A stretch of DNA of 64,000 bases from Spirochaetaceae bacterium (GCA_007695285.1 REEC01000192.1:56757-120756); one strand, 5' to 3'; positions 43,131 to 52,352 are shown, numbered from the stretch's first letter. A program made the numbers and translations. The notes: generated by a model from the sequence alone, not told the origin.

Positions 43131-43237
43131 TCGACGCCGTCGTAACCGTCGTAACCGCGGTACTCACCGTCATCGAGATCATCGAACCCTTCGGTTCCGT
43201 AAGGTTCGATGTCCTTGTCTTCATCTGAATCGTCCAC
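43034..43237 (-). CDS. Small highly acidic protein overlapping the rsfS 3' end
   Basis: A 67-residue ORF starting at GTG (43237) with GGAG six bases upstream. About half its residues are Asp or Glu, with repeated DGYDG/DYDDD and FDDLDDGEY segments. No homology is recognised. Its last 97 bases are antisense to the serine-rich tail of rsfS. The ribosome site and the extreme composition favour a real protein, possibly a nucleic-acid mimic or a buffer for basic partners, but low complexity makes coding potential hard to judge. Confidence 0.45.
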   Translation of the reverse strand: MDDSDEDKDIEPYGTEGFDDLDDGEYRGYDGYDGVDYDDDLVEYDEPSDGFEEDSDPGGLDDDDFDE

Positions 43238-43315
43238 GGCACTCTCCGTTCAGGAACAGTAGTCTCATGGTGAATCCCGTGTCAACTCACGTTGGACGGG
43301 CGTCCGATAAAGTAT

Positions 43316-43343
43316 TTGACAGTTACGGAGATTTCCGTATAAT
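43316..43343 (+). promoter_or_regulatory. Consensus sigma-70 promoter of spoVG
   Basis: TTGACA (43316-43321), a 16-base spacer and TATAAT (43338-43343): both hexamers are perfect, the strongest housekeeping promoter in the window. Predicted transcription start is near 43350, which leaves a leader of about 94 bases. Confidence 0.85.
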
Positions 43344-43400
43344 ATTTCAGTAACAGCGTTCACGGGGAACTCTCCGGAGTGTTTCAAGCTATGACAGCGT

Positions 43401-43426
43401 GCCGGGACCGGCGGGATCGTCGATCC
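43401..43426 (+). promoter_or_regulatory. Paired hairpins in the spoVG leader
   Basis: GCCGG-GA-CCGGC (43401-43412) and GGATC-GTC-GATCC (43414-43426) are adjacent short stem-loops ending 4 bases before the CAAGGAGAGG ribosome site. They could control translation or mRNA stability. No known riboswitch class is recognised. Confidence 0.45.
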
Positions 43427-43443
43427 TTGTCAAGGAGAGGCGC

Positions 43444-43776
43444 ATGCAGATCACTGATATCCGGATAAGAAGGGTAGCGTCGGAAGGAAAGCTGAAAGCA
43501 TACGTGACCGTGACGTTTGACGACTGCTTCGTCGTTCATAACGTAAAAGTCATCGAGGGAAAAAACGGCGTCTTCATTGCGATGCCGAGCAGAAAGACAA
43601 AAACCGGCGAGTATAAGGATGTGGCGCATCCGATCAAGTCGGAGTTCCGAAACGAGCTTCAACAATCGATCCTTGATGCGTACGCCGATTTAGGTCCTGA
43701 AGACTCTGCGTACTCGCCCGGCGTGGTCGCGCACGACCCTATCGATCGCGATGCCGGGGTGTCGGAAACGGAGTAG
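43444..43776 (+). CDS. spoVG: SpoVG-family nucleic acid-binding regulator
   Basis: A 110-residue SpoVG protein. The core [52 protein letters not shown] is close to family members, as is [22 protein letters not shown]. In Borrelia and several Firmicutes SpoVG binds DNA and RNA and tunes stress and virulence gene expression. The ATG at 43444 is fixed by AAGGAGAGG and by homology. The gene stands alone behind a consensus promoter and a structured leader. The C-terminal 25 residues are variable and acidic. Confidence 0.96.
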   Translation: MQITDIRIRRVASEGKLKAYVTVTFDDCFVVHNVKVIEGKNGVFIAMPSRKTKTGEYKDVAHPIKSEFRNELQQSILDAYADLGPEDSAYSPGVVAHDPIDRDAGVSETE

Positions 43777-43821
43777 TCGGCTGAAACTATTCACGAGCCC
43801 GGATCGGCCGGTCAACTGACC

Positions 43822-43863
43822 GACCGGCAACAGCAGACCGGCAACAGCAGACCGGCAACAGCA
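43822..43863. repeat. Three perfect tandem copies of a 14-bp unit
   Basis: GACCGGCAACAGCA repeats at 43822-43835, 43836-43849 and 43850-43863. Partial echoes follow (ACCGGCAAC at about 43876). An adjacent CGGTCA-AC-TGACCG hairpin ends at the first copy (43809-43822). Lies between spoVG and tRNA-Gln in non-coding DNA. Confidence 0.9.
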
Positions 43864-43888
43864 GACACGCTCACACCGGCAACCCGCG

Positions 43889-43912
43889 CGATGCCGCCGG
43901 GTTGCGGCATCG
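43889..43912. other. Strong hairpin downstream of the 14-bp repeats
   Basis: CGATGCCGC and GCGGCATCG form a perfect 9-bp stem with a 6-base loop (CGGGTT). No T-run follows, so it is not a standard terminator. It may be the 3' end structure of the spoVG transcript. The remaining 43913-44005 shows no gene and only a weak hairpin before TTTTTT at 43973-43978. Confidence 0.6.
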
Positions 43913-44005
43913 GATGATCCGTCCAGCACGAAAGTCGCGGAAAAGAAGGACGCCATGTTCCCATGCGTCGGGTTTTTTGATATTGTAGGCGAACACTCGA
44001 TTTGA

Positions 44006-44078
44006 TGGGACGTGGCCAAGTGGTTAAGGCACCGGGTTTTGATCCCGGCATCCGGAGGTTCGAATCCTCCCGTCCCAG
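44006..44078 (+). tRNA. tRNA-Gln (anticodon TTG)
   Basis: 73-base cloverleaf: acceptor TGGGACG/CGTCCCA, D arm GCCAAGTGGTTAAGGC, anticodon stem CCGGG/CCCGG with loop TTTTGAT (anticodon TTG, glutamine CAA), T arm GGAGGTTCGAATCCTCC, discriminator G. It is the second tRNA-Gln in the window. It lies 31 bases before rplY. Confidence 0.95.
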
Positions 44079-44109
44079 TCATGTTTCAATTTCGGTGAAG
44101 GAGAATTTG

Positions 44110-44754
44110 ATGGAACAGAAAACGCTGACCGTGAAGCGGCGGGTTGCCGGTGGTAAGGGCCCTGCTCGACGGTTGCGGCAAGCGGGCAACATCCCCGCGG
44201 TGATCTATGGGCATCGCGAACCGGTCGTGATATCGATCGATGAACGCGAATTCCACCGCGAGTTTAAAACCGTTTCGGAAAGCACGATCATCACGATTCA
44301 TGTAGACGACGACGATTACGACGTCTTGATCAAGGATTACACCGAGAATCTCGTTACCGGCAAGATCACGCATATCGATTTTTACGAGATCGAGCGAGGG
44401 AAAGTTCTTCGTACCCACGTCGGGGTGCACATCACCGGAGTGTCGCCGGGTGTTCGAGTGGGTGGCATCCTCGAGCAACCGTTGCATGACATTGAAGTTG
44501 AGTGTCTTCCGAAAGATATTCCGCAGGGAATCGATGTCGACATCTCGGCGCTCGAAATCGGTCACTCGATTCATGTAGGCGATCTCGAAGTACCGACCGA
44601 CGTGAAGTACCTCACGAATCCCGATCAGGTTATTGTGCTGGTTGCACATCAGCGCGCCGAGGTCGAAGAGGAAGAGGAAGGCGACGAAGAGGAAGCTGCA
44701 CTCGAAGAGGGCGGTACCGAGGCCGACGAAGAACCCGAAGAATCCAAGGAGTAG
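44110..44754 (+). CDS. rplY: 50S ribosomal protein L25/general stress protein Ctc
   Basis: A 214-residue long-form L25 that binds 5S rRNA. Residues 1 to about 90 are the L25 domain (MEQKTLTVKRRVAGGKGPARRLRQAGNIPAVIYG), and 95-185 the TL5/CTC C-terminal domain (VGVHITGVSPGVRVGGILEQPLHDIEVECLPKDIP). The end is strongly acidic (EEEEEGDEEEAALEEGG). AAGGAG lies 7 bases before the ATG; the open frame continues upstream through the tRNA but is not coding there. The stop TAG is in the same frame as pth, two codons before its conserved start. Confidence 0.95.
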   Translation: MEQKTLTVKRRVAGGKGPARRLRQAGNIPAVIYGHREPVVISIDEREFHREFKTVSESTIITIHVDDDDYDVLIKDYTENLVTGKITHIDFYEIERGKVLRTHVGVHITGVSPGVRVGGILEQPLHDIEVECLPKDIPQGIDVDISALEIGHSIHVGDLEVPTDVKYLTNPDQVIVLVAHQRAEVEEEEEGDEEEAALEEGGTEADEEPEESKE

Positions 44755-44760
44755 GCGACT

Positions 44761-45336
44761 ATCCCGGACCTCGTTGTTTTCGGCCTCGGGAATCCGGGGT
44801 CTCGATTTGCCGGCACACTGCACAACGTCGGCTTTGACGTCGTCGAGGCGGTTTCACGGCTTAGATCGACGCGGCTTCGGAAGCCGTTCTTCGAGCGGTA
44901 TAGGGTCTGCGTCGATCACGGCGCGGGCGGCCGCCTCGTTTTGATCGAGCCGCTTACGTTCATGAATCGCTCGGGGGACGTGATCGACCGGGTGAAGAAA
45001 CGTTTTGGATTGACGCCCAAGGGTCTCTTGGTTGTGTGTGACAACCTCGATCTCGGTGTTGGACGCGTCCGGTTGAAGCGTGGTGGTGGGACCGCCGGTC
45101 ATAACGGTCTCAAATCGATTATCGCGGCGCTGGGAGACAGTTCTTTTCTCCGATTGTACGTCGGGATCGGCCGGCCGGAGACCGGCAGTGTCGTCGATCA
45201 CGTTTTAGGTCTTCCGAGAGCCGACGAAGCGGACGAGATTCGCCACGCTGTCGAGCGCGCGGCGGACGCGGTGAATCGGCTAACGGGGACGCCGGCGGAT
45301 GAGGTGATGAATGAGCTCAACCGAGGAGCGGGTTGA
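44761..45336 (+). CDS. pth: Peptidyl-tRNA hydrolase, with apparent non-canonical start codon
   Basis: Pth frees tRNA from prematurely released peptidyl-tRNA and is essential in most bacteria. The homologous reading frame begins PDLVVFGLGNPGSRFAGTLHNVGFDVV, including the catalytic Asn and His. The only codon at the expected initiation point is ATC (44761), 9 bases after a perfect AAGGAG that ends the rplY coding region. The first ATG/GTG/TTG in frame is TTG at 44941, which would delete about 60 residues and the active site. The rest is normal (LLVVCDNLDLGVGRVRLK, GGTAGHNGLKSI, RLYVGIGRP), 191 residues in all. AUC initiation or TAG read-through from rplY are the options. Confidence 0.85.
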   Translation: MPDLVVFGLGNPGSRFAGTLHNVGFDVVEAVSRLRSTRLRKPFFERYRVCVDHGAGGRLVLIEPLTFMNRSGDVIDRVKKRFGLTPKGLLVVCDNLDLGVGRVRLKRGGGTAGHNGLKSIIAALGDSSFLRLYVGIGRPETGSVVDHVLGLPRADEADEIRHAVERAADAVNRLTGTPADEVMNELNRGAG

Positions 45337-46735
45337 GTCCGCGGTAAGCACGTTTTTTCGCTCCTTGGAAGATCCGTTCGGTGCGCCGATCGTCGTAGCG
45401 CTTTCGGGCGGCTGCGATTCGAGTGCACTGGCAATCGCTCTCACGACGGTACACCGCGCCCGGTCGCAAATCCTGTGCGCACATTTTGATCATGGTCTCC
45501 GGTCTGAAGACGAACGCGAACGCGAGCGCACGGTCGTTTTGGAGCTTGGGCGTCGGCTAAACGTACCCCTTGTTACCGCCGGTGCAGCCCGCGGGGAAAT
45601 CGTGAGTTCGGCTAAGGGTCGCGGATCGGGGATCGAGGATGCTGCGCGAGCCGCCCGGTACCGATTCCTCAGCGGAACGGCGCGCGAATACGGTGCTCGG
45701 TTCATTGCAACCGGACATCACCACGACGACTTGATCGAAGGTATCGTTATGCAGTTTCTTCTCGGCGGTGGACCGAGCGCGGTTGCCGGTATGCCGAGCG
45801 TACGGACGATTCAACCGGGTCTCGACGTAATCCGACCGTTCCTTGGCGTTCGACGGTCGGACCTGAGCCGGTACTGCGCGGAGCACGGAGTCACGGTGAT
45901 TAACGATTCGAGTAACTCGGACACCCGGATCGCGCGTAACGCGGTCAGGGCGCGGGTGATTCCGGAGATGCGGGCTTTTTTCCCGGGGTTCGAGGCGGCG
46001 ATTCAACAGTCCGCTTCACGGCTCGGAGAGCTTCAGGATTTCATTGAGACCGAGGCACGTGAAAGGATTACGTGGGAAAAAACGTCGCGCGGCGTTCGGA
46101 CCGAACGAATCGGTTTTTTCGGGACGCCGCGCCCGATTCGCGAGGCCGCGATGTACCTCGTCGCGCGCGATGTCGCGCGTGGCCCGAAGCGGCGCATCTC
46201 GCGACGGTTTTTGCGCACTATTCCCGAACACGACCCGGGCGGCGACCGCGTCGTAACGCGATCGGCAGGGGTAGTGGTGCGAACGGCTGGGTCGTGGCTT
46301 TTTTGGGAACGTGATATTGCTTCTACACAAGAAAATGGGTATCTTTTTTCGGTGGCGTCCGGTGTGTCGTTTTCCGTTTTGACCGAAATTGGTTCCGTGT
46401 GGGGAAAGGCCGGAGATAACCGGGAAGGCGTCGCGTACAGGATTCAGGTTGTGCCGTCGACGCAATCGATTATCATCCGGTCGCGTCGCCCGGGTGACAC
46501 CGTTCGGACCTGCGGCGGGAGCAAACCGATGAAGAAGGTTCTCGCCGAGCTCGGAATTCCCGAATTTGCCCGGGACATCGTCCCGATCTTAGAGGATTCA
46601 AGCGGTATTTTCGCCGTGCTTGGTGCTCCGTTCGGCTTCAGGGATGTTTTCAGTCGGGAGTTCTCGCTGAGAGGCTCACGGCAGGACGGGTGCGAGATTT
46701 TTTTGAGCGTGAATGGAGTGCTTGGTGAACGGTAA
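45311..46735 (+). CDS. tilS: tRNA(Ile)-lysidine synthase TilS
   Basis: TilS converts C34 of tRNA-Ile(CAU) to lysidine so that it reads AUA. The 474 residues have the PP-loop [39 protein letters not shown] and [23 protein letters not shown]-terminal TilS domain ends with [29 protein letters not shown]. It overlaps pth by 26 bases and ftsH by 11, so this is a coupled essential cluster. Confidence 0.94.
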   Translation: MSSTEERVESAVSTFFRSLEDPFGAPIVVALSGGCDSSALAIALTTVHRARSQILCAHFDHGLRSEDERERERTVVLELGRRLNVPLVTAGAARGEIVSSAKGRGSGIEDAARAARYRFLSGTAREYGARFIATGHHHDDLIEGIVMQFLLGGGPSAVAGMPSVRTIQPGLDVIRPFLGVRRSDLSRYCAEHGVTVINDSSNSDTRIARNAVRARVIPEMRAFFPGFEAAIQQSASRLGELQDFIETEARERITWEKTSRGVRTERIGFFGTPRPIREAAMYLVARDVARGPKRRISRRFLRTIPEHDPGGDRVVTRSAGVVVRTAGSWLFWERDIASTQENGYLFSVASGVSFSVLTEIGSVWGKAGDNREGVAYRIQVVPSTQSIIIRSRRPGDTVRTCGGSKPMKKVLAELGIPEFARDIVPILEDSSGIFAVLGAPFGFRDVFSREFSLRGSRQDGCEIFLSVNGVLGER

Positions 46736-48779
46736 CAACGACAACGGCAGTAGCCCGGGGAACAACAACGGGTCAAATCGGGGAAACGGCGATAAGGGTG
46801 GCGGTCCGGGGATGGACTTCAACTTCAAAAACAACCGATTTGCGTTGATTTTTCTTGTCGCCATTCTCTCGATGTTTCTCATCCTTCTGTTCTCAAACAC
46901 GACGCAACCCGGGGTAGAGATTCCGTACTCACAGTTTCTCGGGTATCTGAGTTCGGGTGAAATCGAGTCTGTCCGGATTATCGATCAGTACGAAATCCAA
47001 GGCACGTTGCGCGGACGACAGGGAGAGTCCGCGTCGTTTCGCACGAATATTCCGTACCTCGACATGCAACTCACCGACCGGCTTCTTGAACACGGTGTCC
47101 GGTTTTCGGGCGCCCCGCGGCCGGTGTCGCCGTTCAGGGTGATTTTAGAGATGTTTCCGTGGTTCATTGGTTTTTTCTTTATCTGGTTTATGTTCCGGCA
47201 GATTCAAGGAAGCGGGAACCGCGCGTTCAGTTTCGGCAAGAGCAAAGCCAAACGGTACATCGACGACTCAGAGATGTTTCCGTGGTTCATTGGTTTTTTC
47301 TTTATTTGGTTTATGTTCCGGCAGATCCAAGGAAGCGGTAATCGCGCGTTTAGTTTCGGCAAGAGCAAGGCCAAACGGTACATCGACGACTCGCGTAAGC
47401 TGACGTTTGCCGACGTCGCGGGGCAGCACGAGGCGAAGTACGAGCTTCAGGAAGTGGTCGAGTTCCTCAAGAGTCCGGACAAATTCACAAAAATGGGAGC
47501 GAAGATTCCGAAAGGCGTCTTACTCGTCGGGATGCCGGGAACCGGAAAGACCTTGCTCGCAAAGGCGTGCGCGGGCGAAGCGGGCGTCGCGTTCTTTCAT
47601 ATGTCCGGATCGGATTTTGTTGAGATGTTCGTCGGCGTCGGCGCCAGTCGCGTCCGCGATCTTTTCGAACAAGGCCGGAAGAGCGCTCCCTGTATCCTTT
47701 TCATCGACGAACTCGACGCGGTCGGGCGAACGCGTGGTGCCGGGTACGGAGGGGGACACGACGAGCGCGAACAAACGCTCAACCAGATGCTCGTCGAAAT
47801 GGACGGATTCGATACCAAGGACGGGGTGATTATCCTTGCTGCGACGAATAGGCCGGATGTTCTCGACCCGGCGCTTCTGCGGCCGGGTCGTTTTGATCGT
47901 CAGGTTGTCGTCGACATGCCGGACCTCGCGGAACGTGACGCGATTCTAAGGATTCACGCAGCGAAAATTCCTCTCGGAGCTTCGGTCGACATGAACCGCA
48001 TCGCACGGGCAACACCCGGTTCGTCGGGAGCAGATCTCGCGAACCTTGTGAACGAGGCTGCTTTGTACGCCGCGCGGGTCGGGCGCGAGAAGGTCGAGAT
48101 GGAGGACTTCGAGGAAGCGCGAGACAAGATGTTGATGGGCATCGCCCGGAAATCACGAATTGTCTCGACGGAAGAGAAGGAAAAAACCGCACGTCACGAA
48201 GCCGGGCACGCGTTGCTGCATTATCATCTAGAGAATGCGGATCCGCTGCACAAAGTGACCGTGGTGCCGCGCGGACGCGCGCTCGGGGTCGCTTTTTCGC
48301 TGCCGGAAACCGATGTGTATAGCCGCGGCAAGGCGTACTTGATGGATCGGATAAAAATCGCGTACGGCGGCTACATCGCCGAGAAAATCTTTTTCAACGA
48401 AACGACGACAGGGGTTCAAAACGACTTGAGACAGGCGTCCGAGATGGCTCGGCGAATGGTGATCGAGTGGGGCATGAGCCAGATGGGACCGGTGGCGTTT
48501 GGGCAGGAAGAGGAGCCGATATTCATCGGCAAAGAGATTGCCCGCCACAAAGACTACTCCGAACAGACCGCGGAGCAGATCGACGCAGCCGTGAACGAGA
48601 TCCTCAACGCGTGTTATGAAGACGCCGAGAGAGTTCTGACGTTGCACAAGGATGAGCTTCTGAAACTGTCGGACGCATTAGTCGAGAAAGAGACCCTGAC
48701 CGACGCGGAAGTTCGCGTATTACTGGGGTTTCCTGGTCGGGAGACGCATGAAAACCAAGCGAGTGAACCGAGTACGTAA
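46725..48779 (+). CDS. ftsH: ATP-dependent zinc metalloprotease FtsH with duplicated second membrane segment
   Basis: A membrane AAA protease that degrades misfolded membrane and regulatory proteins. The GTG at 46725 (GGAG six bases before) gives 684 residues; an ATG at 46713 is an alternative. An Asn/Gly-rich N-terminus, TM1 at about 39-58 ([18 protein letters not shown]), and the periplasmic domain to about 140 are normal. Residues 142-182 and 183-223 are then identical 41-residue repeats, each holding a hydrophobic helix ([14 protein letters not shown]) plus the juxtamembrane [15 protein letters not shown]; one copy is normal. Walker A GMPGTGKT (269-276), [13 protein letters not shown], the arginine finger region and HEAGH zinc site (491-495) are intact. 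It overlaps its neighbours on both sides. Confidence 0.96.
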   Translation: MNGNNDNGSSPGNNNGSNRGNGDKGGGPGMDFNFKNNRFALIFLVAILSMFLILLFSNTTQPGVEIPYSQFLGYLSSGEIESVRIIDQYEIQGTLRGRQGESASFRTNIPYLDMQLTDRLLEHGVRFSGAPRPVSPFRVILEMFPWFIGFFFIWFMFRQIQGSGNRAFSFGKSKAKRYIDDSEMFPWFIGFFFIWFMFRQIQGSGNRAFSFGKSKAKRYIDDSRKLTFADVAGQHEAKYELQEVVEFLKSPDKFTKMGAKIPKGVLLVGMPGTGKTLLAKACAGEAGVAFFHMSGSDFVEMFVGVGASRVRDLFEQGRKSAPCILFIDELDAVGRTRGAGYGGGHDEREQTLNQMLVEMDGFDTKDGVIILAATNRPDVLDPALLRPGRFDRQVVVDMPDLAERDAILRIHAAKIPLGASVDMNRIARATPGSSGADLANLVNEAALYAARVGREKVEMEDFEEARDKMLMGIARKSRIVSTEEKEKTARHEAGHALLHYHLENADPLHKVTVVPRGRALGVAFSLPETDVYSRGKAYLMDRIKIAYGGYIAEKIFFNETTTGVQNDLRQASEMARRMVIEWGMSQMGPVAFGQEEEPIFIGKEIARHKDYSEQTAEQIDAAVNEILNACYEDAERVLTLHKDELLKLSDALVEKETLTDAEVRVLLGFPGRETHENQASEPST
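47148..47393 (+). repeat. 123-bp in-frame tandem duplication inside ftsH
   Basis: Copy 1 is 47148-47270 and copy 2 is 47271-47393. They differ at 7 of 123 bases; all seven are third-position changes that leave the protein identical (Ile, Ile, Gly, Asn, Phe, Lys, Ser codons). Each copy encodes a hydrophobic helix and the linker to the AAA domain. Confidence 0.97.
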
Positions 48780-50553
48780 TTTCTGCCCGCGCGTCCTCAT
48801 TCCGATTCTCCTGTTTTTGAGTTCTTTTTCGGTTGGTGCGCAGTCGGTCGGTCCTGAGTACTCCGGCTCTGTGACCGATCGGGATCCAGCCGTTGCTCGC
48901 GTGTACATTGACCAGGTTCTTCGCGCGCGTGAAGAAAGTACGCCGCTTCTCAGCGAGCAAACCGAGGAGCTTCTCGGACGAGCGCTCGAGTTTGACCCGG
49001 CGTCCTCCGACGCGTATTTCCTGCTTGCCGATACACGGATTGACCAACAGCGGTACACGCGTGCGAACATTCGCAACCTCTTGGCCGCGCTCGAACACGA
49101 CACATGGCGCGCGATGGCGAAGTTTGAAGGAATAATCGCGCTTGCTGGTCTGTATAACCGGATCGGAGCGTATCGCGATGCGATCAACGTTTTGGAACTT
49201 GTCGATGAGCAGGACCGAATGTCTGCGGAGTACTTGTTCCAGACGGCAACGGCGTTGTACGGAGCAAACGATCAGATCGATGGCGACGTGGTTGCCGCGC
49301 GTGGGCGCCGTTTGTTTCCTTCTGATCCGCGTTTTTTCGTTGCGTACGAGTTTTCCGATCCGATTCAGACTCTCGCTACCGAACAGTGGCTGGATCTGTA
49401 CGAATCACGGTCGTCCGACTTTCTCGACGTAGTGTATACGTACGCGTCTTTGACCGAAGGCGACATACGACGCCGAGCGTTAAACCGGTACCGACGTCTC
49501 GGCGGAGACTCCCCGCAGAGCCGGATCCTTGGGCTGCCGTTTGCCGAGTCGCTTTCCGAGGCGTGGGAGTCGATCCTCGAGTCCGGCGGTGGCGAGTTGC
49601 TCGATGTCATCGTGGAGTTCTACCGATTTTCGCGTGTTAGGTCCGACGCCGCCGCTCTTTCGGCGGTCACGGAGTTTGCGCGCACGCTTGATGGTGAGGT
49701 TTTTGTCGGATCGAGACGCGACGGGTTCTACACGATCAGATATTCGTTCTCAAACGGCCGTGTGACTCAGATCGGATTTGACGAGAACACGGACGGCGTG
49801 GAGGATCTCACCGTATCGTTTGAGGAAGGACGGATCGTGTCGGCCGTGATCCGCGTCGGCGATCACAAGACGATCGACGTCTATACGACTGTTCTCGAGT
49901 ACGCGGAGTATCCGTTTGTTTCGACCGTTCGGTTTGAGAGCGACGGACGATATCGCGCATACACCGCGTTCGACGGACGTGTTCGGGTTCCTGTCTTTCC
50001 CGAGGGGTCCGAAGTCGTTTACTTTACCGAGACGGCGGTGCGAGATCGTGTAGACGCCTTTCGTTTGTTTCCGATCGAACGGGTGCGGACTATCGTCGAT
50101 GAAGAGTCGCTCGACGGACGCGCGAGGATCAGAGAAGAGTCGGACGGTTCGGCTACGCGATTTGTGCATATGGACAACGGAATTCCGTACCGATCGGTCG
50201 AGGACAGTAACGGCGACGGCGTGATTGACCGCGTCGTCTTCTACCGTGACGGAGCGCCGTACGGCGCACGACGCGACCTGCTCGGTGACGGTGTTTTCGA
50301 CGCCGCCGAGAGGATCGTCGACAACGAGGTCACCGCGATCGCTGTCGATACGCACGGCGACTCCGTCCTGCGTTTTGTGATGACCTTCGGAGACGAGATG
50401 CACCGAGTGTGGGATTTTGACGGTGACGGCCGTGTCGATGCTGAGCAGCGAATTCTTCCGGACGGTTCGATACGTGCCGGGTACGCGACGGAACTCGGTG
50501 GCGCAGGCGTCTCGGTCAGTGATGTGCGAGCGTTTTTTGAGGGGGCCGAGTGA
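48748..50553 (+). CDS. Secreted TPR protein with calcium-binding-like acidic repeats
   Basis: A 601-residue protein of unknown function. The signal peptide ([18 protein letters not shown]) is followed by TPR-like helices at about 40-200 ([50 protein letters not shown]). The C-terminal half is beta-rich with motifs of the EF-hand/thrombospondin type: [32 protein letters not shown] and [11 protein letters not shown], each of which can bind calcium. The ATG at 48748 is inside the ftsH 3' end, and the next gene overlaps by 4 bases. It is probably periplasmic or surface exposed, and may work with the protease-like lipoprotein downstream. Confidence 0.7.
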   Translation: MKTKRVNRVRNFCPRVLIPILLFLSSFSVGAQSVGPEYSGSVTDRDPAVARVYIDQVLRAREESTPLLSEQTEELLGRALEFDPASSDAYFLLADTRIDQQRYTRANIRNLLAALEHDTWRAMAKFEGIIALAGLYNRIGAYRDAINVLELVDEQDRMSAEYLFQTATALYGANDQIDGDVVAARGRRLFPSDPRFFVAYEFSDPIQTLATEQWLDLYESRSSDFLDVVYTYASLTEGDIRRRALNRYRRLGGDSPQSRILGLPFAESLSEAWESILESGGGELLDVIVEFYRFSRVRSDAAALSAVTEFARTLDGEVFVGSRRDGFYTIRYSFSNGRVTQIGFDENTDGVEDLTVSFEEGRIVSAVIRVGDHKTIDVYTTVLEYAEYPFVSTVRFESDGRYRAYTAFDGRVRVPVFPEGSEVVYFTETAVRDRVDAFRLFPIERVRTIVDEESLDGRARIREESDGSATRFVHMDNGIPYRSVEDSNGDGVIDRVVFYRDGAPYGARRDLLGDGVFDAAERIVDNEVTAIAVDTHGDSVLRFVMTFGDEMHRVWDFDGDGRVDAEQRILPDGSIRAGYATELGGAGVSVSDVRAFFEGAE

Positions 50554-52352
50554 CCGAGCGTATTTATTCTCGATTGTGTTTTTTGTGCGCAACGACGTTC
50601 GCATTCCTGGTTCTGGTCGGTGCATGCGCTACGATCGATGTACCCGTTGTTGATCCGGTCGACATGGCGGAACGGACGCAGAACCGAATCGAACGCGAAA
50701 TCGCGGACGGTTCAATGGCTCGCGCGATACAACAGATAGGCGTTGCGCGAAACGCCGGGACGATCGATGACGAGATTCTCGACCGGCTGTATGACTCGGC
50801 GTTGGCCGGCATAGCGGACACCGCGCGTAGGGCCGTCGAGAACGGCGATTATCGCACGGCTTTGATCGATCTTGAGAACTTGGCTATCCTGAACGGTGAC
50901 AAAAAAGACGTCGGGATATCACGCGACGACTTGCTCGTGAGACTCGCGATGAAGTATCGCGACGAGGGAAACATCGTGGCTGCGCTGCATTACTACCTTG
51001 AGCTCGATGAGCCGGCTCGGCGTGATCCAGAGGAACTCGCGTCCTTTATCCGGTATGCGGCGAAGAACAAGAACCGGCTTGCGACGCGACGGCTGCTCGA
51101 AACGGCCGATGAGTTCGGAGTCGATGTCGATCAGGAACACCGAAAAACCTCGGAGGCGATGCCGGATCTCGCGGAAATGGTCGCGGGAACTGTGACGATC
51201 TGGGTGAATCGCGGTATCCGCATTCAACGTGGTGTCGGTTACCCTGATCGCGTCATTGGAAGTGGTTTTTTTATTGATCCGCGCGGATATATCATAACGA
51301 ACTACCACATTATCGAGAGTGAGGTCGATCCGACGTATCGCGGGTACTCACGGCTGTACATACGCCTTCCGGATTCGCCGGATGAGCGCGTTCCGGCGCG
51401 TGTCGTCGGATACGATCGCGTGTTCGACGTCGCTCTGCTGAAGGTTGAGGTTGATCCCGAGTACGTTTTTTCATTCAGCAGTATTCGGACGCTTCGACCG
51501 GGAACGCCGATTTACGCCATCGGTTCGCCGGGAGGATTGTACAGTACGATCACCTCCGGAATCGTATCGGCGACGGGTCGGCGTTTCTTTCAGATGGGCG
51601 ACGCCTTGCAGATGGACGTGCCGATCAACCCCGGTAACTCGGGCGGGCCCGTCGTTACGAGCGACGGGGATCTGGTCGGTGTGATTTTCGCGGGTATCCA
51701 GCAGTTCCAGGGAGTGAACTTCGCGATCCCGTCGTGGTGGATACGTACTTTTGTGCCCCGTCTTTACGACGGCGGTGCGATCAAACACGGTTGGGTCGGA
51801 GCGGCGTTACACGAGTTCGCGGACACGCTGACCGTGACCTACGTCGCGCCGGGGTCGCCTGCCGCCGAGGTCGGACTGGAATCAGGCGACGTGATTTCAC
51901 GGGTCGGTGGGCTCAGCGCAAAAAAGATCGCGGACGTACAGGCGTTACTGCTGAAACACGAACCGGGTCACTTGATCGAGCTCGAGTGGCGTCGAGACGA
52001 CACGATGCGCAGTAACCTTGTGCTGCTCTCCGAACGGCCGTATAGTCCGATTGAAGACGTGGTGCCGAACGAGTCTCGGGAAAACCTTATTCCCGCTCTT
52101 TTCGGCATGGAGATCTCATCGACCGGCACGCGTTTCTTGCGTCGAACCTATGTCGTAGACCATGTTTACCCGGGCTCAATCGCCGACGAGACCGGGCTCT
52201 CGGTACAGGACCCGTTCTCGATCCAGAATTGGGAGATAGACCTCGACCGGAGAACCGCCGTCATGCAGATCGTCGTGCGGCAACGGAAGGCGGGTTTCCT
52301 CGAAAGCGGCGTCCAGCTGGGCACGTTTATCGAAATCGACACTTTTTTCTGA
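50550..52352 (+). CDS. Trypsin-like serine protease/PDZ lipoprotein (HtrA-like)
   Basis: A 600-residue exported protein. The lipobox LVLVGAC puts the acylated cysteine near residue 26. About 170 helical residues follow (TPR-like: NGDYRTALIDLENLAILNGD). The protease domain runs from about 210 to 415 with the triad His (TNYHIIE), Asp (VFDVALLKVEV) and Ser (NPGNSGGPVV) all present. A PDZ domain covers about 430-500 (VTYVAPGSPAAEVGLESGDVISRVGG), and a second, weaker PDZ-like segment ends the protein (VVDHVYPGSIADETGLSV). The large N-terminal extension distinguishes it from DegP. It would act in periplasmic quality control. GTG start in a GTGA overlap. Confidence 0.85.
   Translation: MTERIYSRLCFLCATTFAFLVLVGACATIDVPVVDPVDMAERTQNRIEREIADGSMARAIQQIGVARNAGTIDDEILDRLYDSALAGIADTARRAVENGDYRTALIDLENLAILNGDKKDVGISRDDLLVRLAMKYRDEGNIVAALHYYLELDEPARRDPEELASFIRYAAKNKNRLATRRLLETADEFGVDVDQEHRKTSEAMPDLAEMVAGTVTIWVNRGIRIQRGVGYPDRVIGSGFFIDPRGYIITNYHIIESEVDPTYRGYSRLYIRLPDSPDERVPARVVGYDRVFDVALLKVEVDPEYVFSFSSIRTLRPGTPIYAIGSPGGLYSTITSGIVSATGRRFFQMGDALQMDVPINPGNSGGPVVTSDGDLVGVIFAGIQQFQGVNFAIPSWWIRTFVPRLYDGGAIKHGWVGAALHEFADTLTVTYVAPGSPAAEVGLESGDVISRVGGLSAKKIADVQALLLKHEPGHLIELEWRRDDTMRSNLVLLSERPYSPIEDVVPNESRENLIPALFGMEISSTGTRFLRRTYVVDHVYPGSIADETGLSVQDPFSIQNWEIDLDRRTAVMQIVVRQRKAGFLESGVQLGTFIEIDTFF

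Noticed and set aside
43822..43863. CRISPR array
   Set aside because: The 14-bp units are directly adjacent with no spacers, and no cas genes are present.
43950..43979. Terminator before tRNA-Gln(TTG)
   Set aside because: A GACG-CATG/CATG-CGTC stem exists, but GGG separates it from the T-run and there is a bulge, so it is too weak to list.
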